From: Companilactobacillus formosensis
Lineage (GTDB): Bacteria; Bacillota; Bacilli; Lactobacillales; Lactobacillaceae
Length of the DNA: 64,000 nt
Direction of reading: 5' to 3'
NCBI RefSeq assembly: GCF_005405305.1
Contig: NZ_BJDU01000005.1
Span: forward strand, 1 to 64,000
Part shown: positions 41,213 to 49,957 of the stretch, in pieces
Numbering within the stretch: the first letter of the stretch is position 1
How the letters are laid out: each line of letters opens with the position of its first letter
The notes under the pieces: model-generated
Told to the model about the DNA's origin: nothing
The model's database searches: none
Seen by the model: only the letters and a program-made list of their open reading frames with translations
Program-made: the position numbers and the translations under genes

Positions 41213-41250
41213 TAAAAAAAATAGACCTTATCAAAATTGATAAGATCTAT
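41213..41250 (-). terminator. Terminator of the ybjQ-dipeptidase-permease operon
   Basis: ATAGATCTTATC pairs with GATAAGGTCTAT (one mismatch), followed by eight T residues on the minus strand. Confidence 0.9.
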
Positions 41251-41256
41251 TAATAA

Positions 41257-42783
41257 TTAATCTTCTGTATCCATAGAAAGGTTAGCTTTTTTAACTTTAT
41301 GTTCATAACGATAATAAAGCGTGAACCCAACTAATCCGAAGACTACTGGGCCAAGAACGGTCCAAAGAGCATCAGTATAAGTACCTTCCATTAATGGTTG
41401 TAGTAATGTAAAGATAATTGCAAAGGCCAATACTAAGAAGACAATTATCGAAACTGTCCACATAGCCTTCTTATTCTTATAGAACAAGTATGGCTTTTCG
41501 ATGTCTTTGTTCATGTTAAAGAATGGATATGCTCCTACTAAGAACAAGTATGGAACAGTCGTTGAAACGTTAGCCATCAATGTCAAAACATTGTATAGAG
41601 CTTTGGCATTCTTACCACCCATATCAACGATTAAGATCAATACGATAACAACGATTGCTTGCATCCACATTGCAAAAGCAGGCATACCATGTTTGTTTAA
41701 TTTAGTAACTTTTTCAGGCCAAAAGTCTTTTGGTGTACCCAAAACGAATGATTTCAATGGTGAATAAATCAAAACGAAGAAGGAACCCATGTAAAGGATA
41801 AACATATCAAAACCAGTGAAACGTGCAAGCCACTCACCTAAAGTAATAGCTGCAGCACTGCCCATTCCGGTATGAATCCCGAATTGATAACCAAGGTTAC
41901 TCATCATAACATAAGTAATATTTCCTAGGTTAACGTTACCTTTGGCAATAACTGAATTCCAGTTGGCACTCATAGCCCAAAAGAGAATTGTTAGTGAATA
42001 AAGTACTGTGATAACAATAGCCGAAATCAAAACACCACGTGGGAAATCACGCTTAGGATTCTTCATACTATCAGTAACACCACCGACAGATTCCATACCA
42101 CCGTAAGCAAAGATTGCATAAACGATGAAGGAAACCATCCCTAATGGTGAAGCGAAGGCTGGATTTGCCGAATGGATAAAGGTATCTAAGCCTTGAATTG
42201 GTTCAGCTGTGTGGAAGCCTGACATGAATAAAACTGCCAAACTTAACACAAAGAAGATAACTTGCAACAGAATCATCATGATACCACCAAAGTTTGAAAC
42301 CTTAGTGATTTTTTCAATACCTTGCGAAGCTGTGAATGTAACGAAAATGATCCATAAAACAGCTAAAACACCAATAACTTGTGTGGCACTCAAGCCAAAC
42401 ATTCCCCAAGTTTGAGTTGTATCATGTCCAGCAAAAGTCGTAGACAATGGAATCCAAACTTTTGAAGAAGTAGAGACTAGCCAAACTTCCCATGAAGCCA
42501 GCCACATAAAGGTACCGATGAAGGCCCATTTAGGTCCAACAGCCCCATCGATCCAAGAATAAATTCCACCTTTTGCTTCATTAAAAGCGGAACCATATTC
42601 TGCCATCATAAATCCTACTGGAAGGAAGAAGAAGACAGCCGCAAAAACATACCAAACAATACTTGCCAATCCCATCTGTTCATATGCAACAGTTGTATTA
42701 GCGAATCCAAAAATAGCCGTGAAAATCATCATTATTAAACTAAATAACGTGATTGTTTTCTTCGGCGAATTACCATCATTCAT
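41257..42783 (-). CDS. yjeM: APC-superfamily amino acid transporter (YjeM-like, glutamate/GABA family)
   Basis: This 508-residue permease has about 12 hydrophobic segments. APC signatures are the unwound first helix (MIFTAIFGFANT), AEYGSAFNEAKGGIYSW in helix 2, and IFAYGGMESVGGVTDSMKNPKRDFPRGV. The sequence most resembles YjeM of the glutamate/GABA antiporter family; the real substrate is not established. It is the last gene of a probable operon with a cytosolic dipeptidase, suggesting amino acid or peptide turnover. GAGGGG precedes the ATG. Confidence 0.85.
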   Translation of the reverse strand: MNDGNSPKKTITLFSLIMMIFTAIFGFANTTVAYEQMGLASIVWYVFAAVFFFLPVGFMMAEYGSAFNEAKGGIYSWIDGAVGPKWAFIGTFMWLASWEVWLVSTSSKVWIPLSTTFAGHDTTQTWGMFGLSATQVIGVLAVLWIIFVTFTASQGIEKITKVSNFGGIMMILLQVIFFVLSLAVLFMSGFHTAEPIQGLDTFIHSANPAFASPLGMVSFIVYAIFAYGGMESVGGVTDSMKNPKRDFPRGVLISAIVITVLYSLTILFWAMSANWNSVIAKGNVNLGNITYVMMSNLGYQFGIHTGMGSAAAITLGEWLARFTGFDMFILYMGSFFVLIYSPLKSFVLGTPKDFWPEKVTKLNKHGMPAFAMWMQAIVVIVLILIVDMGGKNAKALYNVLTLMANVSTTVPYLFLVGAYPFFNMNKDIEKPYLFYKNKKAMWTVSIIVFLVLAFAIIFTLLQPLMEGTYTDALWTVLGPVVFGLVGFTLYYRYEHKVKKANLSMDTED

Positions 42784-42821
42784 TTTTAAAACCCCTCATT
42801 TAATTTTCAATGTACAAATTT

Positions 42822-44252
42822 TTATAAATTCATATCTGTCTTGAAGTTTAGAGGTGAAAAATCAGTCGAGTCCGTAATTAATTGAGCAATTAGCTCTTTG
42901 TAGCCATCAAGTGAAACTTTAGCCATTTCAAATGAAGCTTTTGTTAAATAATTAGGTAATTTATCATCATCTTTGCTCAAGGCCTCTTTATCAAAATCAT
43001 GTAACTTCTTACGAAGCGTGATATTGATGTCCTTTTGCTTGGCTTGGAAGTCTTTTCCAAGTTCTTTGTAATGACCATCTAATAAAACTCCGGCCAATTT
43101 ATAAGTCCAATAAGCTGACTTGCTATCATATGGTAATTTCCCGAGTTTGTATTCTTCTGGAGTGTCAATGCTTCCCATATAAAATGGTACATAAACGCTT
43201 TGAGAAGCTACACCCATTGCTAACCATTGAACGCAAGCAATCTCAGGAGCCATATTAGGTCTAATCTGTAAGACGTGCGACTCTTGAGTTTTAGCTAAAC
43301 TAATTGGACGATATTTCTTATTATCAGTAGACTTATTCAACGGATCGAATGGAGTCTTTTGATAATGTGATGCCAAATAATCTTGAGCATCATCAACACT
43401 TAACAAACGATTTGCCTTTTTGATAAAAGCTAAATCTTCACTTTCTGGGCTTTCATTAGTTTTTCCCGAAAACTGTTGTTGCCCCCACCAGACACGAGGT
43501 GTGCTGTATATTTCATCAGACAAATCATGTGTTCCAAAAATTTCTCTAAAATTAAAACCATTGGGTTTAGTATTCAAGTGATTGTCTTCGACAAATTTTT
43601 TAATATCTTTACGATATAAGAAATTATCTGGATCATCGAAATCAATTTCTTGAATAGCTAGTTGATTGGCGACAACTGCATAACTATCGTCGGGGATACG
43701 TTGTGCAACCCAATAATGCCCTGATCCACTTTCAAAGTACCAAACTTCATCTTTATCTGAGAAAAGTACTCCGTTAGTTTCACAAGTTCCATAATCTTCA
43801 ATAATCTTACCTAGTCGTAAAACACCTTCCCGAGCGGTTTTGACATAGGGTAGAACTACTGTGATCATGGCCTCTTCACCAATACCATTTTTATCAAGAG
43901 GATCAACGCCTAAAACACGTTGGTTAGAATAAGCACTTTCTGTGGCACTCATTCCTACTCCGTATTCGTTAAATCCATCCTCTTCAAATAATCCTTCTTT
44001 AAAGGTCCATTCAGGAGTGGCAGAATATTTATAGCGAATTTTAGGTAGGTCCATTTGAAAGTCATTAGCTTTGGAGACAAATTTTTGATCATCAGTAAAT
44101 TCTTTATGTTCATGGATAACGAAATGCTTAGGCCATGAAGCCATCGCATCTTCGTTACGTCCGATGATAGTTGAACCATCAACGGTGGCTTTTTTACCAA
44201 TTAAAATACTAGTACAAGCCGATAAAGAACTTTTATTATAAACTAAAGCCAT
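42822..44252 (-). CDS. pepD: C69-family dipeptidase (PepD/PepDA-like)
   Basis: This 476-residue N-terminal nucleophile hydrolase has the expected catalytic Cys13 in SACTSILIGKKATVDGSTII and RNEDAM. Known lactobacillus PepD enzymes are cytosolic and release amino acids from many dipeptides after removal of the residues before the Cys. The ribosome site (AAGGTGA) overlaps the 3' end of ybjQ upstream. It probably forms an operon with ybjQ and the permease. Confidence 0.92.
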   Translation of the reverse strand: MALVYNKSSLSACTSILIGKKATVDGSTIIGRNEDAMASWPKHFVIHEHKEFTDDQKFVSKANDFQMDLPKIRYKYSATPEWTFKEGLFEEDGFNEYGVGMSATESAYSNQRVLGVDPLDKNGIGEEAMITVVLPYVKTAREGVLRLGKIIEDYGTCETNGVLFSDKDEVWYFESGSGHYWVAQRIPDDSYAVVANQLAIQEIDFDDPDNFLYRKDIKKFVEDNHLNTKPNGFNFREIFGTHDLSDEIYSTPRVWWGQQQFSGKTNESPESEDLAFIKKANRLLSVDDAQDYLASHYQKTPFDPLNKSTDNKKYRPISLAKTQESHVLQIRPNMAPEIACVQWLAMGVASQSVYVPFYMGSIDTPEEYKLGKLPYDSKSAYWTYKLAGVLLDGHYKELGKDFQAKQKDINITLRKKLHDFDKEALSKDDDKLPNYLTKASFEMAKVSLDGYKELIAQLITDSTDFSPLNFKTDMNL

Positions 44253-44261
44253 CTAATCACC

Positions 44262-44588
44262 TTACTTAAATTTTACTGCGGTACCATAAGCTGCAACAGT
44301 TTCCATGTCAGCACTGATCGAATCAGAATCAAAACGCATCATAACGACAGCATCAGCATCCATATCTAAAGCATTTTGACGCAAACGGTCAATCGCAATA
44401 TCACGTGCTTCTGTTAATAGTTCGGTATAGGCTTTGATCTCGCCACCGACGATGTTTTTGAATCCAGCTCCGATATTCTTTACGACGTTCTTTGATTGAG
44501 TAGTAAGTCCGAAAACTTCACCAATAATCTCGTAATCGTGACCTGGAATATGTTCAGTCGTAGTCACTAATATCTCGCTCTTCTCCAT
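44262..44588 (-). CDS. YbjQ/UPF0145 family protein
   Basis: This 108-residue soluble protein has the UPF0145 pattern: [23 protein letters not shown], a central helix ([34 protein letters not shown]) and YGTAVKF at the end. Family members form pentamers, with no settled function. It is first in the operon, with a promoter upstream. Confidence 0.92.
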   Translation of the reverse strand: MEKSEILVTTTEHIPGHDYEIIGEVFGLTTQSKNVVKNIGAGFKNIVGGEIKAYTELLTEARDIAIDRLRQNALDMDADAVVMMRFDSDSISADMETVAAYGTAVKFK

Positions 44589-44622
44589 TGATTCACCTCA
44601 CAAAAATAATTATTTCACTCCA

Positions 44623-44651
44623 TAAATAATGTAACACATAAATTGCGTCAA
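44623..44651 (-). promoter_or_regulatory. Promoter of the ybjQ-pepD-yjeM operon
   Basis: Minus strand TTGACG (44646-44651), 17-nt spacer, TATTTA (44623-44628), about 35 nt before the ATG. Confidence 0.6.
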
Positions 44652-44733
44652 ATGATTATATCTCAACAAATATTCCCGACAAAATGCAATTTTTGTTGGA
44701 TAAAAATATCATGAATATAAAAAAATTAAACGT

Positions 44734-44769
44734 AAAAAAAGAACCTTGCGAATTAACTCACAAAGTTCT
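44734..44769 (-). terminator. Terminator of the CsbD-family gene
   Basis: AGAACTTTG pairs with CAAGGTTCT (one G-U), followed by TTTTTT on the minus strand. Confidence 0.85.
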
Positions 44770-44781
44770 CTTCCTATACTA

Positions 44782-44961
44782 TTAATTTTTTTGATTGATT
44801 TTTTCGGCAACCTTGTCAACTGTCTCATCAACTCGTTCTTTTGCTTTGCCGATAGCTTCTTGGGCTTTACCTTTTAATTCCTGCTTATCATTGCCAGAAG
44901 CTTTGCCAACTGCTTGATTCGTTTTACCTTTAATCATATCTTCTTTACTTTCAATACTCAT
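44782..44961 (-). CDS. CsbD-family stress protein
   Basis: This 59-residue reading frame encodes a highly charged, Lys/Glu/Ala-rich, Cys-free protein. It begins MSIESKEDMIKGKTNQAVGK, has repeated GKxxxAxGKA patterns (KGKAQEAIGKAKERVDE) and ends KINQKN. This is the CsbD (YjbJ-like) family, often induced in general stress and probably intrinsically flexible. GAGAGGAG lies 9 nt before the ATG, and a terminator follows. Confidence 0.85.
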   Translation of the reverse strand: MSIESKEDMIKGKTNQAVGKASGNDKQELKGKAQEAIGKAKERVDETVDKVAEKINQKN

Positions 44962-45030
44962 ACCATAAAACTCCTCTCTGATTTATCTATAAACAAAGAA
45001 TAGCAAGTTTCTGGTAAATCAAGCAATATT

Positions 45031-45267
45031 TTAGTTCTTCAAAATATCTTTAAAGAAATCAACCGTAATGTCAAAAATTGGTTTCATAATTGCCAAAATC
45101 ATTAAAAATAGATCGACAAACAATAGTTTGATCATCCAGGCAACCGACATGCTAGTTGTAAAGTGGAAATATAGGGCAAATAGTCCTAAAAATATAGCCA
45201 CGAAAGCAAAAATATAAATTACAACCAGTCCTATTAAGTTTTCTGTTTCAGTTTCTTCATGTTTCAT
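45031..45267 (-). CDS. Small membrane protein of unknown function
   Basis: This 78-residue protein has an acidic N-terminus (MKHEETETENL) and two hydrophobic helices (about residues 12-34 and 42-62), then an amphipathic tail. The ATG at 45267 has GGGGG upstream; a longer frame from 45312 lacks this support. I recognise no family. It may be transcribed with the CsbD gene, which would place it in a stress unit. Confidence 0.6.
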   Translation of the reverse strand: MKHEETETENLIGLVVIYIFAFVAIFLGLFALYFHFTTSMSVAWMIKLLFVDLFLMILAIMKPIFDITVDFFKDILKN

Positions 45268-45385
45268 GGTAGTTTCCCCCTCATCTGGATCGATAAACAA
45301 TTTATTTATCAATCTTTGTTAACGCTTACATTATAACATCGTCAGGGTTTGCTTGATAAGTTTTTTGAAAATAATTGCTTATTAT

Positions 45386-45414
45386 TTGCTTATTGACATC
45401 TGAGCGTCTAATAT
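45386..45414 (+). promoter_or_regulatory. Promoter of the CAP/SLAP gene
   Basis: TTGCTT (45386-45391), 17-nt spacer, TAATAT (45409-45414). A second possible -35 (TTGACA) lies within the spacer but is badly spaced. Confidence 0.55.
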
Positions 45415-45429
45415 AAGTGTAGTTAAAAA

Positions 45430-45445
45430 TGATGAGATTAAATTA
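45430..45445 (+). repeat. 16-bp direct repeat, copy 1
   Basis: TGATGAGATTAAATTA, in the leader of the CAP/SLAP gene. It is identical to 46422-46437 downstream of that gene. Confidence 0.6.
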
Positions 45446-45480
45446 ACAGGAGTTCCTTTTTTATTTCGGGGGTCAATAAA

Positions 45481-46323
45481 ATGAAATTATCAAGACTTAT
45501 TACATTATCAGCTGTAGCCGTTATGGCTATGTCTAGTTCGTTTGCCGTTACACAAAAAAATGCCGATGCTTCAACTGTCGCAACCACAAATGCCAATGGT
45601 ATTGCCAAATTGTACACAAAAAATGGTAAACAAATTTCCAATCGTGCTTTAGCACCTAATACTAAATGGGCTGTTGGAAACGTTATTACAATTAATGGAG
45701 AAAAATTATATCAAGTTGCTTCTAATGAATATTTAAAAGCTAGTGCCTCTAGTCTTTCTGGAGACGCTCCTGTTGCTGTTGCCACAAAATCAGATGCTAC
45801 TACTGAGTCACAAAGCGATACTGACTATACTCCAAATTTGGCCAATATTAACAGTTACTTTGCCAAATACGTTAACGCTTTGCATCAAGCCAATGGTACT
45901 GGTTCTGTCAATGTTTCTAATGACGTCATCTCTTATGCTACACAAAGAGCTGATCAACAAAATGGCAATAACCTAGATCACAATACAGCTACTAAGAATA
46001 TGTCTGAAAACCTTTCTGGTGCTGGATATGATTATATAATAAAAAAAGCCGGAGCTAAGTCCGACAAAGATGTTGCTTATTTCTTATTAAAACAATGGTA
46101 TGACGAAGATAATTGTGTCGATCCATTGGGTACAGCCGGTCACTTTGGCCACCGTGCTGCTTTAATTTATGCTGGTCCTAACGTTGGTCTTGGAATCAAC
46201 GCTAAAAACTCTGCTTTTGAAGCCGATTGGAATGTTGATAACATCTCCGCTCAAAAACAACTTTACAATTATACTGGTACAAATCCTAATACTAAGTTTA
46301 TTTCTAAAGATGCTGTTCAATAA
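45481..46323 (+). CDS. Secreted SLAP plus SEC10/PgrA-type (CAP-like) surface protein
   Basis: This 280-residue protein has a signal peptide (about residues 1-30, ending NADA), one SLAP module (about 40-90, AKLYTKNGKQISNRALAPNTKW ... YQVASNEYLKAS), a Ser/Thr/Ala linker and a C-terminal CAP-like domain (about 120-265). The latter carries LDHNTATKNMSENLSGAGYDY, DKDVAYFLLKQWYDE and AGHFGHRAALIYAGPNVGLGI, as in SEC10/PgrA surface exclusion domains. A wall-bound, extracellular role is expected; activity is unknown. GGGGG precedes the ATG. Confidence 0.82.
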   Translation: MKLSRLITLSAVAVMAMSSSFAVTQKNADASTVATTNANGIAKLYTKNGKQISNRALAPNTKWAVGNVITINGEKLYQVASNEYLKASASSLSGDAPVAVATKSDATTESQSDTDYTPNLANINSYFAKYVNALHQANGTGSVNVSNDVISYATQRADQQNGNNLDHNTATKNMSENLSGAGYDYIIKKAGAKSDKDVAYFLLKQWYDEDNCVDPLGTAGHFGHRAALIYAGPNVGLGINAKNSAFEADWNVDNISAQKQLYNYTGTNPNTKFISKDAVQ

Positions 46324-46333
46324 ACTCAATCCT

Positions 46334-46377
46334 AATAAACTCGTTGTAGATAACTTCTACTTCGAGTTTATTTTTTT
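46334..46377 (+). terminator. Terminator of the CAP/SLAP gene
   Basis: AATAAACTCG pairs with CGAGTTTATT, with an inner GTAGA/TCTAC stem, followed by TTTTTT. Confidence 0.88.
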
Positions 46378-46421
46378 ATATATTTTTTTGAGATCATCAT
46401 CTGATCTAATTCTAAGAAAAT

Positions 46422-46437
46422 TGATGAGATTAAATTA
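46422..46437 (+). repeat. 16-bp direct repeat, copy 2
   Basis: Identical to 45430-45445. The two copies bracket the CAP/SLAP gene and its terminator, 992 bp apart. Confidence 0.6.
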
Positions 46438-46461
46438 GCTTTTAGAATCAAATGAAATTTA

Positions 46462-46678
46462 TTAAGCTCTTTCTTGATTACAAATAGAATTATACAATTC
46501 ATTAAATTGTAAGTGCATCCAAGTTTGAAAAAAATTGTTTTCCAAAAGTGAAATTTTCGTTAACAAATCAAATATGATGTGTTTTTTGAATTCAGGAATC
46601 ATTCCTTTATATATAAACCATTTTTGGTTTTCCACATAAAAATACTGACGTAGCAACGTTTTTAAGTCTTTTTGTCAT
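46462..46678 (-). pseudogene. Frameshifted small gene (probable decayed remnant)
   Basis: An ATG at 46678 has AAAGG 5 nt upstream and opens MTKRLK, then stops after 23 codons. Removing one base in the A5 run (46659-46663 on the plus strand) joins it to a downstream frame that continues to 46462 and gives a 71-residue protein rich in Phe, Leu and Lys (IPEFKKHIIFDLLTKISLLE). I do not recognise it. It may be a broken gene, a sequencing error in a homopolymer, or chance. Confidence 0.35.
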
Positions 46679-46744
46679 GTATACCTTTCAAATCAGAAAA
46701 TATTTTTTTATGTATTATGAACATTTTTGTGTCCAAATCGTACC

Positions 46745-46750
46745 TATAAT
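46745..46750 (+). promoter_or_regulatory. -10 box of the large SLAP gene
   Basis: A perfect TATAAT lies about 70 nt before the ATG. No good -35 box is seen at the usual distance, so an activator may be needed. The stretch 46438-46744 holds otherwise only the frameshifted small gene. Confidence 0.45.
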
Positions 46751-46821
46751 ACGAGTTGTAAAGCAAAAGACATAACAAAATATTTATAAACATACACATG
46801 CAGAACTGCGAGGGATATATT

Positions 46822-49119
46822 ATGACAACAAAAGAAAACGTAAATAAATTTAATAAGAAATTTATCGTTACTGCCCTTGGAGTAGCAGCCTTAGGTTTCC
46901 AATTAATGCAAACTAACAATGTTAAAGCTGACACTACTACAGATTCTAAAACTGGCGATGCCGCTTCTGAAGATACTGTTGAAACCAAAGATAGTTCTGT
47001 AGCTGACGATTCTAGTATTCAAAAAAATGCTGATTCTACTACTGATACTGATGGAACTGATAATACAGATTCAGATAGTAAAACAGATACTGATAATGAC
47101 CAACAACAAACTGACAATACCGATACTACTGGAGAAAATTCTGATACTCAAAACCAAGACGTTAACGAAAGCAATGACCAAATTCAAACTACTTCTCTTT
47201 CAGCCACTGATCCAACTACTGGAAATGAAGATAAAAGTTCCACTGATGATCAACTAGCAAATTCTGACGAACAAACAGATTCTCAGCAAAATGCTGTAGA
47301 GAATGATAGTTCAACAACCACCGATACAGAAACTAATACTGATCCAGCTATTATTGATGGAACTCCAGCTAACAGCCAACCTGCAGTTACTAATGGTGAC
47401 CCAATCCAAAGCACTATTGCTGTTTCAGCAACAAATTCTACCGGAACAATGACTTCTGTATCTACTGCTACCAATGGTGCATCTGCTTTAATTAATTCTG
47501 ATGCAACTTCAGCAAACATCATTGTAACTATTACTAATACTTCAGATGAAAAACAAGGAGACTACGGAGAAACTGTCAGACTTCCAAAAAATGTTCAAGA
47601 AGTTGAAGGTTCAGCGAATAGAACTTCTAATGTCGTATTATCTGATGATTTTGATAATACTGCATTTATTACGGGACTTCCTGAAGGAGCAGAAGTTGTT
47701 TACTCTACTTCAACACAAAATAACTGGCAAACTGCTGAAGAATTGACTGCAGACCCTAATTTCAAATGGTCTGATGTTAATGCGATTGAAATTAATTCAA
47801 ACATTTTCCATTGGAATATACCTACAGCTTATCTAGAACCTGGAAAATCCATCGTTATGACAATTCCTATTACAGCAAAGACAACCGATCAAACAAATAT
47901 TACAGGAGTCTCTGCAGTAACAACAGAATATAATAGAGCAAGTGGCGATTATCGCAGAAAATCTAGTGTATACAGTTTTAGATACGCATCAGTTGCTGGC
48001 GAAGCTTCATCTATTTTAAGTGGTCAGTATAAAGCTGTCCTTACAAATGGCGATGATGCACCTACAGAAATTCAAAACATTATTCCAAATTACAAAGATG
48101 GAGACGCAACAATTGATAATTTCTTCGGGTTTGACACCGTTAATATCGATAAGAATCTATTAGCAAATGGTGGATACGTCTACTTGAACTTAAACAATCT
48201 AGGAATTACTAAAGAACTGAATAGTTTAGGATATTCTTATCTACTTCAAGACGGTACTGGTTTTCAACAATCTTCATATACTTATCAAATTGGTGTTAAT
48301 CCAGTTCAACTTATTTTAAGACAAGTTATCAATGCCCAAAATAGTACTACTAAAGTCGGTCAAGATTGGACTGCCGAAGACAATCTAACTTCAGTTCAAG
48401 ATAACAACGACAATGTCCTAACGGGAAATGATGCAATCAGTGCCGTAACTACAACAATCAACGACCAAGATGGCGTTCTACAAGATGGCAAAGTTGTCAA
48501 AGCTGGTACTTTTGAAGTCACTTACACATACAACTTAAAAGATGGCACAGCTATTACTAAGACCGTCACAGTTACTGCTGATCCAGCAACAAATAATTCT
48601 AGTTCATCAAGTTCTAGTTCTTCTTCTAGCTCCAATACTTCATCAAATTCAAGTTCCAACAACAGCTCATCAACTACTGATCCAACAGATCCAGTAGTAT
48701 CCCCTGATTCACCTGACAATATCAATGATCAAGATCGTCTAGTTTCTACTCACCCTGCAGATGGCGTAGTTTCACTCTACAAACTAGACACAACTAAGAT
48801 TACTAACCGTAGTTTGAACACAGCTTCCGATTGGTACAGTGACAAAGATATGACCTTTGCCGGAGAAACTTATTATCGTGTTGCTACTAACGAATGGGTC
48901 AAAGCCTCAAACGTTTATGTTTACCAAAACAAGAGCCAAGTTATTCAAACAAACAACGATCAACAACTAGTTGATTCCAAAGGTAACACTGTAACAAATC
49001 GTTCATTGCTTGCTAATACAGCTTGGTACACAGACCGTATCGCAACCATCAATGGCAAGAGTTATTATCGTGTTGCTACTAATGAATTTGTTCCAGTTGA
49101 TGCAGTTACAGTTATGTAA
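46822..49119 (+). CDS. Large secreted SLAP-domain surface protein
   Basis: This 765-residue protein has a signal peptide (about 1-36, ending NVKAD), a Asp/Ser/Thr/Gln-rich low-complexity region (about 37-200), an adhesin-like beta domain (about 200-500), an Ig-like domain (about 520-600, GQDWTAEDN ... GTFEVTYTYNLKDG), a serine-rich linker (about 600-625) and two C-terminal SLAP modules (ending YRVATNEWVKASNV and YRVATNEFVPVDAV). There is no LPXTG motif; attachment to the wall is through the SLAP modules. The ATG at 46822 has GAGGG upstream. A role in adhesion is likely but not shown. Confidence 0.85.
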   Translation: MTTKENVNKFNKKFIVTALGVAALGFQLMQTNNVKADTTTDSKTGDAASEDTVETKDSSVADDSSIQKNADSTTDTDGTDNTDSDSKTDTDNDQQQTDNTDTTGENSDTQNQDVNESNDQIQTTSLSATDPTTGNEDKSSTDDQLANSDEQTDSQQNAVENDSSTTTDTETNTDPAIIDGTPANSQPAVTNGDPIQSTIAVSATNSTGTMTSVSTATNGASALINSDATSANIIVTITNTSDEKQGDYGETVRLPKNVQEVEGSANRTSNVVLSDDFDNTAFITGLPEGAEVVYSTSTQNNWQTAEELTADPNFKWSDVNAIEINSNIFHWNIPTAYLEPGKSIVMTIPITAKTTDQTNITGVSAVTTEYNRASGDYRRKSSVYSFRYASVAGEASSILSGQYKAVLTNGDDAPTEIQNIIPNYKDGDATIDNFFGFDTVNIDKNLLANGGYVYLNLNNLGITKELNSLGYSYLLQDGTGFQQSSYTYQIGVNPVQLILRQVINAQNSTTKVGQDWTAEDNLTSVQDNNDNVLTGNDAISAVTTTINDQDGVLQDGKVVKAGTFEVTYTYNLKDGTAITKTVTVTADPATNNSSSSSSSSSSSSNTSSNSSSNNSSSTTDPTDPVVSPDSPDNINDQDRLVSTHPADGVVSLYKLDTTKITNRSLNTASDWYSDKDMTFAGETYYRVATNEWVKASNVYVYQNKSQVIQTNNDQQLVDSKGNTVTNRSLLANTAWYTDRIATINGKSYYRVATNEFVPVDAVTVM

Positions 49120-49128
49120 TAAAGCTAT

Positions 49129-49168
49129 AAAAATAGAGTCTTCACTGAAGTGAGGGCCCTATTTTTTT
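49129..49168 (+). terminator. Bidirectional terminator
   Basis: AAAAATAG pairs with CTATTTTT, with an inner CACT/AGTG stem. It also covers the stop codon of the convergent jetD. Confidence 0.75.
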
Positions 49169-49956
49169 AACCATTGATCGATTAATATTTCATATTCTGC
49201 TATGAGCTGTTCTTGTTCAACAAATTTTCCTAAAGTATTAATAGATTCCATTTCTTGACTCAAAACTTGGTTATGAATACAAATTTTTCGTGTTCTTTTT
49301 TTATCAGTTTTACCAAATCTAATTAACCAGTTAAAAATTCTTGTTGGGGTTTGAATACTAAACAACTCAGTATTCAATACTGTAAAAAGATGATCAGCAA
49401 TTCTAATTCCATTACTATCTAAATCACCCAAATATGTTAATTTCAATCCATGCTCATCAACCAAATCTTTCAATAATTCATTATAAGATTCATTGAAATC
49501 ATTCCCGGATTGATTAATCAATGGCCATTTAGGATGCAATTTATGCAACCAAATAAAGACTCCATTATTCTCAATAACAACCGCTTTTTGAGTCATCAAT
49601 TTAAACTCGTGCATTTTATCAATTTGCCAAGGATTTAAAGTAATCGGTTGCGGCAGATTAGTTTCGAAAATATTAGCACTAACAAATGACATCCCTATCA
49701 GTTGCGAACCTAATTCGTTTATCGGTTTATTCTTAAAAAAATTCTTCAAAATCCATTGATAATAATTATAAATTTTGGGATTTTCACTAGAATCATTCAA
49801 AGCATGTGCCGTGAATCCTAAATCTACGGCTTGTTGACCTCGTGGAGGCAGTGCTTTATCACTTGAGATAGCATCAAACAAACTGTCTAATTTTTCAGCA
49901 TCTTTGGGAGCTTTTTTATCAGTCCTTTTTTCAAAAAAATCTATATAACAACTCAT
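49159..49956 (-). CDS. jetD: JetD/MksG-like Toprim nuclease of a Wadjet system
   Basis: This 265-residue protein has a C-terminal DUF2220-like Toprim domain: Glu129 in KAVVIENNGVFIW and the metal-binding pair Asp178/Asp180 in LTYLGDLDSNGIRIADHL. Known JetD cuts the DNA that the SMC complex has extruded. At 265 residues it is much shorter than type I JetD (near 400); the N-terminal arm of about 120 residues is reduced or different. It starts 1 nt after the jetC stop, so expression is coupled. The family call is from motifs and gene order. Confidence 0.82.
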   Translation of the reverse strand: MSCYIDFFEKRTDKKAPKDAEKLDSLFDAISSDKALPPRGQQAVDLGFTAHALNDSSENPKIYNYYQWILKNFFKNKPINELGSQLIGMSFVSANIFETNLPQPITLNPWQIDKMHEFKLMTQKAVVIENNGVFIWLHKLHPKWPLINQSGNDFNESYNELLKDLVDEHGLKLTYLGDLDSNGIRIADHLFTVLNTELFSIQTPTRIFNWLIRFGKTDKKRTRKICIHNQVLSQEMESINTLGKFVEQEQLIAEYEILIDQWLKK

Positions 49957-49957
49957 T

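Noticed and set aside
46662-46988. 108-codon minus-strand frame
   Set aside because: It is antisense to the start of the large SLAP gene and reflects its Thr/Asp-rich codons; no ribosome site.
47283-47522. Antisense frame inside the large SLAP gene
   Set aside because: Low-complexity coding DNA often leaves the opposite strand open.
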